Source: Gemmatimonadetes bacterium SCN 70-22 (GTDB lineage: Bacteria; Gemmatimonadota; Gemmatimonadetes; Gemmatimonadales; Gemmatimonadaceae). From it: a stretch of DNA of 64,000 nucleotides. The position numbers and the translations under genes were made by a program. Below the pieces are notes generated by a model. The model was not told where the DNA came from. It was given only the letters and a program-made list of their open reading frames with translations, and made no database searches. Of the stretch, positions 43,701-52,568 are shown piece after piece; the first letter of the stretch is position 1, and each line of letters starts with the position of its first letter. Where the stretch lies: the NCBI GenBank assembly GCA_001724275.1, contig MEDZ01000015.1, positions 62,001-126,000 on the forward strand, read 5' to 3'.

Positions 43701-44053
43701 CCTCGTGCTCGGCCACGGAGCTCCTCGGTACCCGCGTCGCGTTCTCGAATGTCGAGCTGCGCTTCCCGCTGGTCCGGCGATTCGACCTCGGGCTCCTGCC
43801 GATCTCGCTCCCGCCGGTGGACGGCCTGTTCTTCTACGACGCCGGCGTGGCGTGGTCGCGTGGCCAGAACGTCTCGCTCCGTCGCCCGGACAACTACGAC
43901 CAGGGGACGAATCGTTACGTCCTGCGCTCGTACGGGGCCGGCATCCGGCTCAACCTGTTCGGCTTCGCGCTCCTGCGGTGGGACTACGCCATTCCGCTGG
44001 ATCGTCCCCAGAAGAAGGGGTACTGGATGTGGACGCTGGGGCAGTCGTTCTAG
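40775..44053 (+). CDS. Metalloprotease-propeller-outer membrane barrel fusion protein
   Basis: The 1092-residue protein has a signal peptide (VVAAVLAATAPMGVAEGQ), then a gluzincin-type peptidase domain with HELVH (137-141, in VLAHELVHAFQY) and the third ligand Glu171 in FMEGMAEYLS. Residues about 320-610 are a TolB/PD40-type propeller with repeats such as SFSSDGKYIAF, AWSPDGKQIVFQG, QWSPDGRTIAFATD and MWAPDGKSLAFVSD. After a disordered Ala/Ser-rich linker, residues about 700-1092 form a probable outer-membrane beta barrel (FGRGIFGGTAIILGDMLGN, YDREQFASQF) ending in Phe, as the BAM complex prefers. AAGGAG lies 7 bases before the ATG, inside rsfS. A surface-bound protease is a reasonable inference. 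Confidence 0.88.
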   Translation: MSARQWVVAAVLAATAPMGVAEGQMYFGQNQVQFDKFRWKVLETEHFLVHYYPEEQDIITDAARMAERSYGRLSRMLNHQFREKKPLILFRSRTDFGQNNVTGDLGEGTGGVTEALRHRILLPFTGDFRSFEHVLAHELVHAFQYDIFARGRAGGGLQTLQQVQPPLWFMEGMAEYLSLGPNHILTQSWVRDASLNGNLPTIEQMTMRPDIFFPYRYGEALWEYVGKRWGDDVIGEIMNAVPNVGIERSFKRELGLSLEELSDEWREAMQVKHLPQVANLDRARKFAEPLLNARKSGGFSQLFIAPSFSSDGKYIAFISQGSFLRGEVFPDLWLGDGETGKRIKRLVKSTLDPDFEELRLLYSQSAFSPDGRQLAFTAQKNGKDVLYLMDVRRRKVTHAFDKFPLDVVMSPAWSPDGKQIVFQGYNSGINDLFIVELATGKLRQLTNDKFAEMQPQWSPDGRTIAFATDRGPDANLELLKFDLWRIATLDLATSRIDLIPGQDGLNLNPMWAPDGKSLAFVSDRTGIQNIFLYDFDAKEHYQLTNVIGAVSAITEYSPAITWARQADRLAFTYYEKGDYTVWSVANPRRLKGQPYRPPTPQAVVAAAPSASAQGAGSRVANPGQQGRDTLRAIAGATRAGDSTRTDDRAASLYRSATGLRESAEAPAARERSGNAPVSVAQMLDSAALALPDTTHFRTYDYRPGLQPEYISRPSIGYAQDNFGRGIFGGTAIILGDMLGNNRLALAGQVNGRLSEAYFYGAYTNLANRNQYTTGVSQTPYFFLNGFNEAPLGDGTYRSIQTLEIARFIFRQGFAIAMRPSNRFTRFEYGLNANNVSRSIAFVRRGVDYSMGYATEFVTDSVADLGSLSYVAPYVAYVSDNTLFGYTGAISGRRYRFQVEPSIGGLQWTEYTADYRRYVPILFNFLTFAWRFQSSLAVGPDEEAVSRKYIGRPDFVRGYDREQFASQFCGGVVNDQSSCSATELLGTRVAFSNVELRFPLVRRFDLGLLPISLPPVDGLFFYDAGVAWSRGQNVSLRRPDNYDQGTNRYVLRSYGAGIRLNLFGFALLRWDYAIPLDRPQKKGYWMWTLGQSF

Positions 44054-44060
44054 GGGGGCG

Positions 44061-44116
44061 GAAGACAGGAAGACAGGAAGACAGGAAGACAGGAAGACAG
44101 GAAGACGGGAAGACGA
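44061..44116 (+). repeat. Seven tandem GAAGACAG octamers after the barrel gene
   Basis: Five exact GAAGACAG units, then GAAGACGG and GAAGACGA, fill exactly 56 bases starting 7 bases after the stop codon of the barrel gene. The last unit is the same octamer as at 11141-11192 and, inverted, at 4521-4576. A terminator follows immediately. Confidence 0.85.
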
Positions 44117-44118
44117 AG

Positions 44119-44146
44119 GGGGCGCGGCGAAGCCGCGCCCCTTTCT
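44119..44146 (+). terminator. Intrinsic terminator of the rsfS-barrel operon
   Basis: GGGGCGCGGC, loop GAA, GCCGCGCCCC, then TTTCT. The 10-base perfect stem with a short T-run is a convincing rho-independent terminator. Confidence 0.85.
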
Positions 44147-44262
44147 CGTCCACCGACGTGCCGTGCCCTGGATCACCTCACCGGGGGGATCCAGCGACGC
44201 TGGGGTGCCAATCGCTCGTTCCCCGTCTCCCGTCTCGCGCGCTTCCCGCCTACTTTTGTCCT

Positions 44263-45771
44263 GTGCGAGCACTCGCGATCGCGGCGCTGGCGCTCATGGT
44301 GTGCGCATGTGGTCGCAAGGAACGCGACGCTGCGCCTGGAGCGACCGGCGCCCTCCCCTCCTCCGGCCCCGATCCCATCGTCGTGCGGATTCCGCGCGAA
44401 GGTGGCGTCGCTCGTGCCTATCGCTATCCAAACCTCGATTCGCTGATCTGGCGGGCCCAGCAGCCCACCCCGGCGCTCGAGCGCATCCTCGCCTTCGACG
44501 CCGAGAACGGGGTGCTCGCGTACCTCAATGGCGAAGGCGGCGTTGGGTGGCTCGACCTGCGCCTCGGTTCGGTGCGCACCACGGGGAAGGCACGGTTGGC
44601 ATCCATCGCCTCGGCCGACGGCTGGTCGATCTTCGGGGTGGGCAAGGGGAACGCCGTCGTCCGCCTGACCCCAAGTGGCGACTGGGAGCTCGCCGCCGGC
44701 GGCGCCGTGCGCGCGCTCTTTCCGTTGCCCGATGGCGCGCTCGTCTTCCTGGCCGACCGCGGAGAGCGGAGCGTCCTCTTCCGGGTCCGTCCACCGGACG
44801 CTGCGTTGGACGATTCCGTGGAGGTTCCACGCCCCGATCGCGCCGTCGTCACGCCAATGGGCGACCGGCTGTATCTGGGGGTGAAGCGCAACCTGCTGAG
44901 CGTGCGGGCACAGGCGTTCGGCGGAGTGGCACAGACAAAGGCGGACGACGAGATCGTCGCGATCGCACCGACGCCGAGCGGCGACCGCGTGTTCATTGCC
45001 AACAAGGGAAGCGAGGACCTCGAGGTCCTCAACCGCTACACCGACAAGGTGGAGGCGGGCGTCACGCTTCCGGGGCGCGCGAGCGAGCTCCGCATGGATC
45101 CGCTCGGCCGCTACCTGCTGGCGCGCCCGGCAACGGGCGACTCTGCCTGGGTGGTGGCCATCGCCACCGACGAGCTCGTGGGGACCGTGCGGACGGCGTG
45201 GCGGAGCGACCTCCCGGCAGTCGCGGTCGACGGGCTGGTCGCCACGGTCCAGGGCGACGACGTCGTCCTGGTCGACGCCACCGGGGGACGCAAGGCGCTC
45301 CGTGCCGCGGGGGGGGCGAAGGAGCTGTGGTACTTCACGCTCTGGAACGGGCTGCGCCCGCGCGCGCGCGGGCTCGATGTCGCGGTCTCGTTCTCGTTAG
45401 GCGATTCGGCCGTGGCGCGGGCGGACTCCGCGCCGCAGCCGGCGGCACCCACCGACCCCCGGGGCGCCCCCGTGCCCTCGCCCGACACGATGCCGGCGGC
45501 CGCCAGCGAGCGACCGGCGGTCCCGCCCCCGCCGCCCGCGGCGCGCGACGGGTGGACCGTCTCCTTCGCCGCCGTCCTCTCCGAGCCGCGGGCCAGGGAG
45601 CTCGCCGCGGGCATCGCCGTCGACGGCCAGCATCCGCGCGTCATTCGGGGCGAGACCGCGGGTACGGTGGTGTACCGCGTGGTCTTCGGCCCCTACAGCT
45701 CGAAGGCGGAGGCCGAGCGCGTGGGACGGGCCTCGAAGCAGAACTACTGGGTGTACGAGGGGATCCCCTGA
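44263..45771 (+). CDS. Lipoprotein with beta-propeller and C-terminal SPOR domain
   Basis: The 502-residue protein begins ALAIAALALMVCACG, a lipoprotein signal with Cys17. Residues about 60-375 look like a beta-propeller (ILAFDAENGVLAYLNGEGGV, GDRVFIANKGSEDLEVLNRY, LVATVQGDDVVLVDATGG). A Pro-rich linker leads to a SPOR domain at the end (WTVSFAAVLSEPRARELAAG, GTVVYRVVFGPYSSKAEAER). SPOR domains bind glycan strands stripped of peptides at the division septum, so it should be an envelope protein drawn to the septum. The start is a GTG at 44263 after a heptamer-type tract; the next gene begins 11 bases after its stop. Confidence 0.85.
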   Translation: MRALAIAALALMVCACGRKERDAAPGATGALPSSGPDPIVVRIPREGGVARAYRYPNLDSLIWRAQQPTPALERILAFDAENGVLAYLNGEGGVGWLDLRLGSVRTTGKARLASIASADGWSIFGVGKGNAVVRLTPSGDWELAAGGAVRALFPLPDGALVFLADRGERSVLFRVRPPDAALDDSVEVPRPDRAVVTPMGDRLYLGVKRNLLSVRAQAFGGVAQTKADDEIVAIAPTPSGDRVFIANKGSEDLEVLNRYTDKVEAGVTLPGRASELRMDPLGRYLLARPATGDSAWVVAIATDELVGTVRTAWRSDLPAVAVDGLVATVQGDDVVLVDATGGRKALRAAGGAKELWYFTLWNGLRPRARGLDVAVSFSLGDSAVARADSAPQPAAPTDPRGAPVPSPDTMPAAASERPAVPPPPPAARDGWTVSFAAVLSEPRARELAAGIAVDGQHPRVIRGETAGTVVYRVVFGPYSSKAEAERVGRASKQNYWVYEGIP

Positions 45772-45782
45772 CCGACCTCGAC

Positions 45783-47039
45783 GTGCGCGAATACGAGGCG
45801 ATGTGGGAGGCGGCCGGCGGGCGCGTGAGTGGCGCCATGGCGGGTCGTGCCGCGGTCGCCGTCCTGGGCGACGACCCCGCCGCCACGGCCGCCGTGTCGT
45901 TAGGCATCGCGCGTGCGCACGCCCTCACGCGACGCGTCTACCTCCTCGACCTCCTGGGCGACGGCCAGGGCGTGGCGCCGCGCGCCCCCGACGAGGAGTA
46001 TCCCGGTGTCAGCGACATGGTGCGCTACGGGGTGTCGCTCGCCCGCGCCGCGCGCCTCCGCCCGGAGAGCCCCAACCTGTTCGTCGTCCCCGGCGGCGCC
46101 GAGTCGCCCCTCGCACCGGACATCCTCACCGATCGGTGGTGGGGCGTCGCGGCGGAGCAGGCGCGACGCGCCAATGCCCTCCTGTTGGTGGCCGCCCCGT
46201 CGCTGGTCCCGGCCATCGGAGGCCTCGTGCGCCGGCTCGACGGCGTCGTCCTCGTGGGCGAGGCGCATTCGCCGCTCCCGCAGGTGAACGTGCTGGCGGA
46301 GGTGCGCACCGCTCCCGCGATGCGGACCCCCGCCGCTCCGGCGCGAACGATCCCGGCAGCGCCGCCCCCGGCTGCCCCGGGGTCCAGATGGCGCCTCCCG
46401 GCGGCACTGGCCGCTGCGGCCATCATCCTCGTGACGATCCTCACCGCGCCGCGCTGGAGCGCATATCTCGGTGCGGGAGGCGCACGCCGGGATCGGATGC
46501 TCGCCGACACGCAGCTCCCTCCGCTTCCGCCTCCCGTCGCCCCTGCCGCGCGGGCCGACAACGAGGCCGCCTTCAGCGTGGAGCTGCTGTTCACCAATTC
46601 CAGCCAGGACGCCCTCGAGTACCTTGCCTCGTCGGCCGACTCGCTCCCGGCGGCGACATTTTCCCTCGTCGCGGTGGGGGCGGAGGGAGACACGTGGTAT
46701 CGGCTGGTGGCGGGCGCCTTCCCGGATAGCGGCGCGGCCAGCGCATACCTCGCCGCGCTCCGCCAGCGCGGCCGGTTGGCCACTGGCGCCGGGACCATCG
46801 CTCGCACACCGTTCGCACTCCTGCTGGACTCCGCCTCGTCCGATCCCCTCGCGCGGCTGCGCGTGGCGGCATACCGTGGGCGGGGAATCCCGGCGTACGT
46901 CCTTCGCGATTCCGCGCAGGTGTGGCGCGTCTATGCCGGCGCCTTCGCAACCGAATTCGATGCGCAGCTGCTCAAGCAGCAGCTCGATAGCCAGAACATT
47001 CAGTCGGCCCTCGTGATGCGGGCCGGGAGTACTCCGTAG
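45783..47039 (+). CDS. Single-pass membrane protein with degenerate ParA-like domain and SPOR domain
   Basis: The 418-residue protein has an N-terminal cytoplasmic domain with the order of a ParA/CpsD-type ATPase (AVAVLGDDPAATAAVSLGIA, RRVYLLDLLGDG, NLFVVPGGAESPLAP, NALLLVAAPSLVPAIGGLVR, GVVLVGEAHSPL), but the Walker A position reads GDDPAATAAVSL with no Lys or Gly-Lys-Thr, so ATP binding is unlikely. A membrane helix follows at 204-223, then a periplasmic SPOR-like domain (TWYRLVAGAFPDSGAASAYL; QVWRVYAGAFATEFDAQLLK). It links a cytoplasmic partner to septal glycan. The start is uncertain: GTG at 45783 or ATG at 45801. smc begins at the next base after its stop. Confidence 0.75.
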   Translation: MREYEAMWEAAGGRVSGAMAGRAAVAVLGDDPAATAAVSLGIARAHALTRRVYLLDLLGDGQGVAPRAPDEEYPGVSDMVRYGVSLARAARLRPESPNLFVVPGGAESPLAPDILTDRWWGVAAEQARRANALLLVAAPSLVPAIGGLVRRLDGVVLVGEAHSPLPQVNVLAEVRTAPAMRTPAAPARTIPAAPPPAAPGSRWRLPAALAAAAIILVTILTAPRWSAYLGAGGARRDRMLADTQLPPLPPPVAPAARADNEAAFSVELLFTNSSQDALEYLASSADSLPAATFSLVAVGAEGDTWYRLVAGAFPDSGAASAYLAALRQRGRLATGAGTIARTPFALLLDSASSDPLARLRVAAYRGRGIPAYVLRDSAQVWRVYAGAFATEFDAQLLKQQLDSQNIQSALVMRAGSTP

Positions 47040-50000
47040 GTGCGCCTCACCAAGCTCCAGATGCAAGGCTTCAAGTCGTTCGCCGACACGACGACGATGA
47101 CGTTCGACTCCGGCGTCACCGCCATCGTCGGCCCCAACGGCTGCGGCAAGTCCAACGTCTCCGACGCGGTCCGGTGGGTGCTCGGCGAGCAGCGGGCGCG
47201 CATGCTGCGCGGCGCGAAGATGGAGGAGGTCATCTTCCAGGGATCGTCCGCGCGTCGTGCGGTGAGCCTGGCCGAGGTGTCGCTCTTCTTCGAGAACGAG
47301 GACGGGGGCCTCCCGGTCGCCTTCAAGGAGGTCGTCATCACACGGCGGCTGTCGCGCTCGGGCGAGAGCGAGTACCTGCTGAACGGGGCGTCGTGCCGCC
47401 TGCGCGACATCCACGACATGCTGCGCGGCACGGGGCTGGGGGCCGACTCGGGGATCGTGATCGAGTCCAAGATGATCGACGCCCTCCTCTCCGACCGCCC
47501 CGACGACCGGCGGGAACTGTTCGAGGAGGCCGCGGGGGTCGGGCTGTATCGCGACCGGCGGCGCAGCACCGAGCGGCGGTTGGAAGAGACCGCGGTCGAC
47601 CTGTCGCGCCTCGACGACCTGCTCGGCGAGGTGCAGAGCCAGGTGCGCTCGCTGGCGCGTCAGCGCAAGCGCGCCGAACGCCACGCCGAGCTGACGGCGC
47701 GCCGCTTCTCGGTCGAACTGACGCTGGCGTCGCGCGAGATGGCGGCGTGGCGCGAGGAGCTGGCGCAGCTGGAGGTCACGGTGGCGGCGCTGCGCGAGCA
47801 GGCGCCGGGTGATGACGCCCGCGTGGTGGCCGCCGAGGGCGCGCGCGACGCGGCGCACGAGGCGCGCGCCGCGGCCGAGGCGAGCCGCAACGAGCTGGCG
47901 CGCCTCACACAGCTGCAACAACAGCACGTGCAGGAGCTGCGCGCCGAGATCGCCGTCGCGGTCGAGCGGCAACGCAACGCCCTCGAGCGTCGCCAGCGCG
48001 CCGAAGAGGAGCGGCGCGAGGGCGAGGCCTTCGGGGAGCGGCTCAACGCCGATCGCGTGCGTGCCCGGGAAGAGCTGACCTCGCTCGAGGGCGAGGTCGA
48101 GCAGTCGCGCGAGTCGCTGGCGGTGCATGCCCGCGACGAGGAAGCGGCCCGCGCGGCCGTGACGGCCGCCCGCTCGGCGGTGGAGGCGGCCGAGCGCACG
48201 GTGCGCGAGCTGCGCGAGCAGCAGCGTCGCCTCGACCTCGATCGCGAGAGCGCGCAGCGCGAGACGGCGGAGCTGGAGCAGCGAAGCGCGGCACTCGAGA
48301 TCGAGCGGCAGCAGCTGGTCGATGCCGCCACCGTCCTGGCCCGCGAGATCGAGGGAGCCGACGAGGCGATCGAGGTGGCGCGTGTGAGCGTCGCCACCGC
48401 GGTCGCGGCGCTCGAGGAGGCGCGGGCCGCAGCGCGGGCCGCGCGCGAGCGCGACGCCGCCGCGCGGGCCGAGCTGGGGCGCGCGGAAGACACCTACGTC
48501 GCGCTCGAGGGGAAGGTGAACGCCCTGGAGGGGCTGGAGCGCGAACGCGTCGGCCTCGCCCCGGCGGCCGCCCGTCTCCTGCGCGAGCGCGATCGCTTCG
48601 GCGAGGGGGCGGTGCTGGGACCGATCTCCGACTTCCTCTCGACGTCGGCGTCGTCGGCTGTGCTGGTCGAGCGCTACCTGGGGATGACGGTGCATGCCGT
48701 CATCGTTCGCGACCATGCGGCAGCGGAGGCGGTGCGCAGCTGGCACGCGAGTGCCAACCCCGGCCCCCTGCTCCTCCTCCCGCTCGACGCGATGCCATCG
48801 CCGAGCGGAGGCGAGGCGGGCGACCTGTTGAATCAGGTCGAGGCGGCCGAGCCCGCGGCGGGGTGGGTGCGAAGCCTGCTCGATCGCGTGCGGGCGCTGG
48901 ACGATGGATCCGGCTTCGTGGATGGCCGCGGTGCCGTCTGGCTCCCCGGTACCACGGCCGGGCCGGGCCCCCTGCGTCGCCGCGCCGAGCTGTCGGGGCT
49001 TCGGTCCGAGCTGCTGGCGGCCGGCGCCGGCCGCCAGCTCGCCGCCGCAGCAGCCGAGGAAGCGCGGCGCGCGCTCACCGAGGCCGACGCGGCGGTGGCG
49101 ATGGCCACCGAGGCGGCGAACCTGGCCAATGGCGAGGACCGGCGCGCCAACGACCACCGGGCGGAGCTGGAGCGTCGGCGGCTGCGCGGCATGCGCGAAC
49201 TGGAGAATGCCGAAGGGCTGGCCAGCCGGCTCGCCACGCGGCAGGACGAACTGCGGTCCCGGCTGGCCTCGATCGAGGTGCGGACCGCGGAGCTGCAGGA
49301 GTCGTTAGGCTCGCACGGGGTCGACAGCGAGGCGCTGCGCGTCCAGGCCGCCGAGACGGAGCGTGCGCTCGAGGCGGCGCGCGAACATCGCACCAACGGG
49401 CAGGTGGCGCTCGCGCAGGCGCAGGCGCGCATGCAGGTGGCCACCGACCGCGTGCACCGCCTGGAGCAGGAGCATGAGAACGCCTCGACGCGCCTGGCCT
49501 CGCTGCAGCACGAGCTGTCGACCCTGGCCGACTCGGACCGCTCGCTCGCCGAGCAGATGGCGAACTGGCAGGGTGACCTCGACGCGCGTGTGGCGACGCT
49601 CACCGACGTGGAGTCGCGCCTGGCGGAGGCGGAGCGGCACGTGCGCGACGCCAATGCGTCGCTCAGCACCGCCGATCACGCCCTCGACCAGGCCCGCCGC
49701 GAGGCGCACGAACGCGAGTCGGCGCTGCACCACGCCGAGCTGCGTTTCGCCGAGCTGTCGGGGCGGCGCACGGCGATCCGGGAGCGCCTCGAGACCGAAT
49801 GGAGGCGCCCGCTCGAGGACCTCCTGGCGAGCTTCGAGGCGGTGGAGGTCGACGACACCGCGCTCCGCACCGAGGCGGAACAGCTGCGCACCGAGCTGGA
49901 GAAGCTGGGCCCCGTCAATCCCCTCGCCGTCGAGGAGCACGAGGAAGAAGTGAAGCGCCTCGACTTCCTCACGGGACAGCGGAACGACCTGGCCGAGGCC

Positions 50001-50570
50001 AAGAACAAGTTGCAGCTGGCCATCCGCGAGATCGACACCACCGCACGCGAGCTCTTCCTCACCACCTTCACCCAGGTGCGCGAGAATTTCCGCCAGATCT
50101 TCATGACGCTGTTCGGCGGCGGCGAGTGCGACCTGCGGCTGGAAAACCCGGAGATGCCGCTGGACTGCGACATCGAGATCCATGCGAGCCCGCGGGGAAA
50201 GCGCACGCAGCGCATCCACCTCCTGTCGAGTGGCGAGCGGGCGCTGGTCGCGCTGTCGCTGCTCTTCGGCATCTTCCTCACGAAGCCCTCACCCTTCTGC
50301 CTGCTGGACGAGGTGGACGCCCCGCTCGACGACGCCAACATCGGGCGCTACGTGCGGATGCTGAACCAGTTCAAGGAGAACACACAGTTCATCGTGATCA
50401 CGCACAACCCGCGCACCACCACCGAGGCGGCCGACGCGGTGTACGGCGTGACGATGCAGGAGCCGGGCGTCTCGTCGCTGGTGAGCGTGCGGATGCGCGG
50501 CAACACGGTGGACGAGGTGACGCCTCCCGAGATGGCCCCCGAGGGCGAAGTCGCTGGCGCCCCTGCCTGA
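47040..50570 (+). CDS. smc: Chromosome segregation protein SMC
   Basis: SMC is the ATPase of the condensin-like complex that organises and segregates the chromosome. The 1176-residue product has the N-terminal head with Walker A GPNGCGKSN (31-39), long coiled-coil arms, a hinge near residues 520-600 (GAVLGPISDFLSTSASSAVL, VERYLGMTVHAVIV), and the C-terminal head with signature LSSGERALVAL and Walker B FCLLDEVDAPLDDAN. Length is standard. The start GTG (47040) directly follows the TAG of the SPOR gene with no gap, so the two are surely co-transcribed. ScpA and ScpB are not in this window. Confidence 0.97.
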   Translation: MRLTKLQMQGFKSFADTTTMTFDSGVTAIVGPNGCGKSNVSDAVRWVLGEQRARMLRGAKMEEVIFQGSSARRAVSLAEVSLFFENEDGGLPVAFKEVVITRRLSRSGESEYLLNGASCRLRDIHDMLRGTGLGADSGIVIESKMIDALLSDRPDDRRELFEEAAGVGLYRDRRRSTERRLEETAVDLSRLDDLLGEVQSQVRSLARQRKRAERHAELTARRFSVELTLASREMAAWREELAQLEVTVAALREQAPGDDARVVAAEGARDAAHEARAAAEASRNELARLTQLQQQHVQELRAEIAVAVERQRNALERRQRAEEERREGEAFGERLNADRVRAREELTSLEGEVEQSRESLAVHARDEEAARAAVTAARSAVEAAERTVRELREQQRRLDLDRESAQRETAELEQRSAALEIERQQLVDAATVLAREIEGADEAIEVARVSVATAVAALEEARAAARAARERDAAARAELGRAEDTYVALEGKVNALEGLERERVGLAPAAARLLRERDRFGEGAVLGPISDFLSTSASSAVLVERYLGMTVHAVIVRDHAAAEAVRSWHASANPGPLLLLPLDAMPSPSGGEAGDLLNQVEAAEPAAGWVRSLLDRVRALDDGSGFVDGRGAVWLPGTTAGPGPLRRRAELSGLRSELLAAGAGRQLAAAAAEEARRALTEADAAVAMATEAANLANGEDRRANDHRAELERRRLRGMRELENAEGLASRLATRQDELRSRLASIEVRTAELQESLGSHGVDSEALRVQAAETERALEAAREHRTNGQVALAQAQARMQVATDRVHRLEQEHENASTRLASLQHELSTLADSDRSLAEQMANWQGDLDARVATLTDVESRLAEAERHVRDANASLSTADHALDQARREAHERESALHHAELRFAELSGRRTAIRERLETEWRRPLEDLLASFEAVEVDDTALRTEAEQLRTELEKLGPVNPLAVEEHEEEVKRLDFLTGQRNDLAEAKNKLQLAIREIDTTARELFLTTFTQVRENFRQIFMTLFGGGECDLRLENPEMPLDCDIEIHASPRGKRTQRIHLLSSGERALVALSLLFGIFLTKPSPFCLLDEVDAPLDDANIGRYVRMLNQFKENTQFIVITHNPRTTTEAADAVYGVTMQEPGVSSLVSVRMRGNTVDEVTPPEMAPEGEVAGAPA

Positions 50571-50610
50571 CGAGTCGCCCGTGCTGCCGCCCCCCGGCCC
50601 GACGCGGACG

Positions 50611-50641
50611 AGCCCCCGACGCGCCTAGCGCGTCGGGGGCT
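50611..50641 (+). terminator. Terminator hairpin after smc
   Basis: AGCCCCCGACGCGC (50611-50624), loop CTA, then the exact inverse GCGCGTCGGGGGCT (50628-50641), 40 bases after the smc stop. The stem is 14 bp and very stable; only CTCCCGTC follows, so there is no U-run. Confidence 0.75.
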
Positions 50642-50694
50642 CTCCCGTCGCCCGACTGCCTCACCCCGTCCGCCTCACCTCGTCCGCCTTCCCC

Positions 50695-51459
50695 GTGCGC
50701 CTCACGACCATCGGCACCGGCACCGCCGCCCCGTCCCCGCACCGGGTGCAGAGCGCAACCCTCGTGTCGCACCAGGGCATTCGCCTCCTGGTGGACTGCG
50801 GAAGCGGGGCCGTGTACCGCATGGCGCAGCTCGGGATCGACTGGGGCACCATCACCCACCTCGCGCTGACGCACTTCCACGCCGACCACACCAACGACGT
50901 GGCCAACCTCCTCTTCGCCTGGCGCTACGGGATGCTGCCGGCGCGTTCGGAGCCGATCGAGATCGTCGGTCCGGAGGGGACAGTGGCCCTCCTGGACCGG
51001 CTGGCGCTGGCCTTCGGCACGGGGCTTCGCGATGCGGTCCCCATGGTGGTCCGCGAACTGGCGCCGCAAGGGCGCCTCGCCCTCGGGGAGGGCATGGAAA
51101 TCGAGGCAGCCAAGGTTCCGCACACCGACGAGAGTGTGGCATATTCCCTCACGGCGCGCGGGCAGCGCGTGGTGATCTCGGGCGACACGGGGTTCGACCC
51201 GTCGCTGGCCGACTGGGCAACCGGATGCGATGTGCTCGCCCTCGAGTGCTCGCTCCCCGACGCGCTGGCCATTCCCACGCACCTCACGCCGCGTCAGTGC
51301 GGGACGATCGCCGGGCTCGCCCGGCCGTCGCTCCTCGCCCTGACGCACTTCTATCCTCCCGTCGAGGACGTCGACATCGAAGGCCACGTGGCCGAAGGGT
51401 TCGACGGGCGCGTGATCCGCGCCTTCGACGGGTGGTCGCTCGACCTTCAGGAGACGTAA
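50695..51459 (+). CDS. MBL-fold hydrolase, RNase Z-like
   Basis: The 254-residue protein is a metallo-beta-lactamase fold enzyme close to the RNase Z/ElaC group: [39 protein letters not shown], the metal motif [10 protein letters not shown] (His60, His62, Asp64, His65), GDTGF (further Asp ligand) and LALTHFYPP at the end. The flexible arm used by true RNase Z to grip tRNA is not evident, so it may act on another phosphodiester or be a general hydrolase. The start is a GTG at 50695. The stop overlaps the ATG of the DAHP synthase gene (TAATG). Confidence 0.85.
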   Translation: MRLTTIGTGTAAPSPHRVQSATLVSHQGIRLLVDCGSGAVYRMAQLGIDWGTITHLALTHFHADHTNDVANLLFAWRYGMLPARSEPIEIVGPEGTVALLDRLALAFGTGLRDAVPMVVRELAPQGRLALGEGMEIEAAKVPHTDESVAYSLTARGQRVVISGDTGFDPSLADWATGCDVLALECSLPDALAIPTHLTPRQCGTIAGLARPSLLALTHFYPPVEDVDIEGHVAEGFDGRVIRAFDGWSLDLQET

Positions 51460-52511
51460 TGCTCGTCGTCATGCAGCACGACGCCACGCAGGCGGAAATC
51501 GACGCCGTCTGCAGCGTGATCACGGACATGGGCTTCACCGCGGTGCCGATGCCGGGGGAGCAGCGCACGGCCATCGGCCTCGTGGGCAACGAGGGACGCG
51601 TCGACGATACGAACGTGGTCGGCCTCCCCGGCGTGGCGCAGGTGATCCACGTCTCGCGCCCCTACAAGCAGGTCTCGCGCGAGTGGCGCCCCGAGAACAC
51701 CGTCGTGCGCCTCGCGCCGGGCGTGGAGCTCGGCGGCAGCTCCATCGTCATCATGGCCGGCCCCTGCTCCGTGGAGTCGGAGGAGCAGATCCTGGCGGCG
51801 GCGCGCGCGGTGCGCGCCGCCGGGGCGAGTGCCCTGCGCGGCGGGGCCTTCAAGCCGCGCAGCTCCCCCTACTCGTTCCAGGGGCTCGGCAAGCGGGGGC
51901 TCGAGCTCCTCGCCCTGGCGCGGCGCGAGACCGGACTCCCGGTCGTCACCGAGGCGATGGACGAAGCGGGCGCCGAGCTCGTGGCGGAGTACGCCGACTG
52001 CATCCAGATCGGCGCCCGCAACATGCAGAACTACTCGCTGCTCAAGGCGGCGGGGCGACTCGGCAAGCCCGTGCTCCTCAAGCGCGGCATGGCGGCCACC
52101 ATCACGGACCTCCTCCTGAGTGCCGAGTACATCCTGGCCGAGGGGAACACCCAGGTGATCCTGTGCGAGCGTGGCTTGCGGTCGTTCGACACGGCGGCGC
52201 GCAACATGTTCGACCTCAACGCCATCCCGATCGTGCAGAAGCTGTCGCACCTGCCGATGGTGGCCGACCCGAGCCACGGCACGGGGCTGCGCGACAAGGT
52301 GATCCCGATGACACGCGCCGCCGTGGCCGCCGGCGCCGATGGGATCCTGGTCGAGATGCACCCGAACCCCGAACGGGCCAAGTCGGACGGCGCCCAGAGC
52401 CTATTCCCCGACCAGTTCTCGCGCCTGATGCACGACGTCCGCCTCATTGCCCAGGCGATCGGGCGTGAAATCACCGCCCCTCCGGGAACGGAGTGGGGAC
52501 GCGATCGGTAG
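51459..52511 (+). CDS. aroF: 3-deoxy-7-phosphoheptulonate (DAHP) synthase, type I-beta
   Basis: DAHP synthase joins phosphoenolpyruvate and erythrose 4-phosphate to open the shikimate pathway. The 350-residue product has an N-terminal ferredoxin-like regulatory domain ([20 protein letters not shown], to about residue 70), then the barrel: [92 protein letters not shown] and [14 protein letters not shown]. The N-terminal domain usually mediates feedback inhibition in this subgroup. AGGAG lies 5 bases before the ATG, inside the preceding gene. Confidence 0.95.
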   Translation: MLVVMQHDATQAEIDAVCSVITDMGFTAVPMPGEQRTAIGLVGNEGRVDDTNVVGLPGVAQVIHVSRPYKQVSREWRPENTVVRLAPGVELGGSSIVIMAGPCSVESEEQILAAARAVRAAGASALRGGAFKPRSSPYSFQGLGKRGLELLALARRETGLPVVTEAMDEAGAELVAEYADCIQIGARNMQNYSLLKAAGRLGKPVLLKRGMAATITDLLLSAEYILAEGNTQVILCERGLRSFDTAARNMFDLNAIPIVQKLSHLPMVADPSHGTGLRDKVIPMTRAAVAAGADGILVEMHPNPERAKSDGAQSLFPDQFSRLMHDVRLIAQAIGREITAPPGTEWGRDR

Positions 52512-52568
52512 TATCGAACGAGCGGTGGGTGGGGCACGGTGCCCCGCCCCGTCCCGAACGTCCTCGAC

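Noticed and set aside
44061-44116. Possible CRISPR array
   Set aside because: Units are 8 bases in direct contact with no spacers; the same holds for the tracts at 22341, 11141 and 62592. No cas genes are present.
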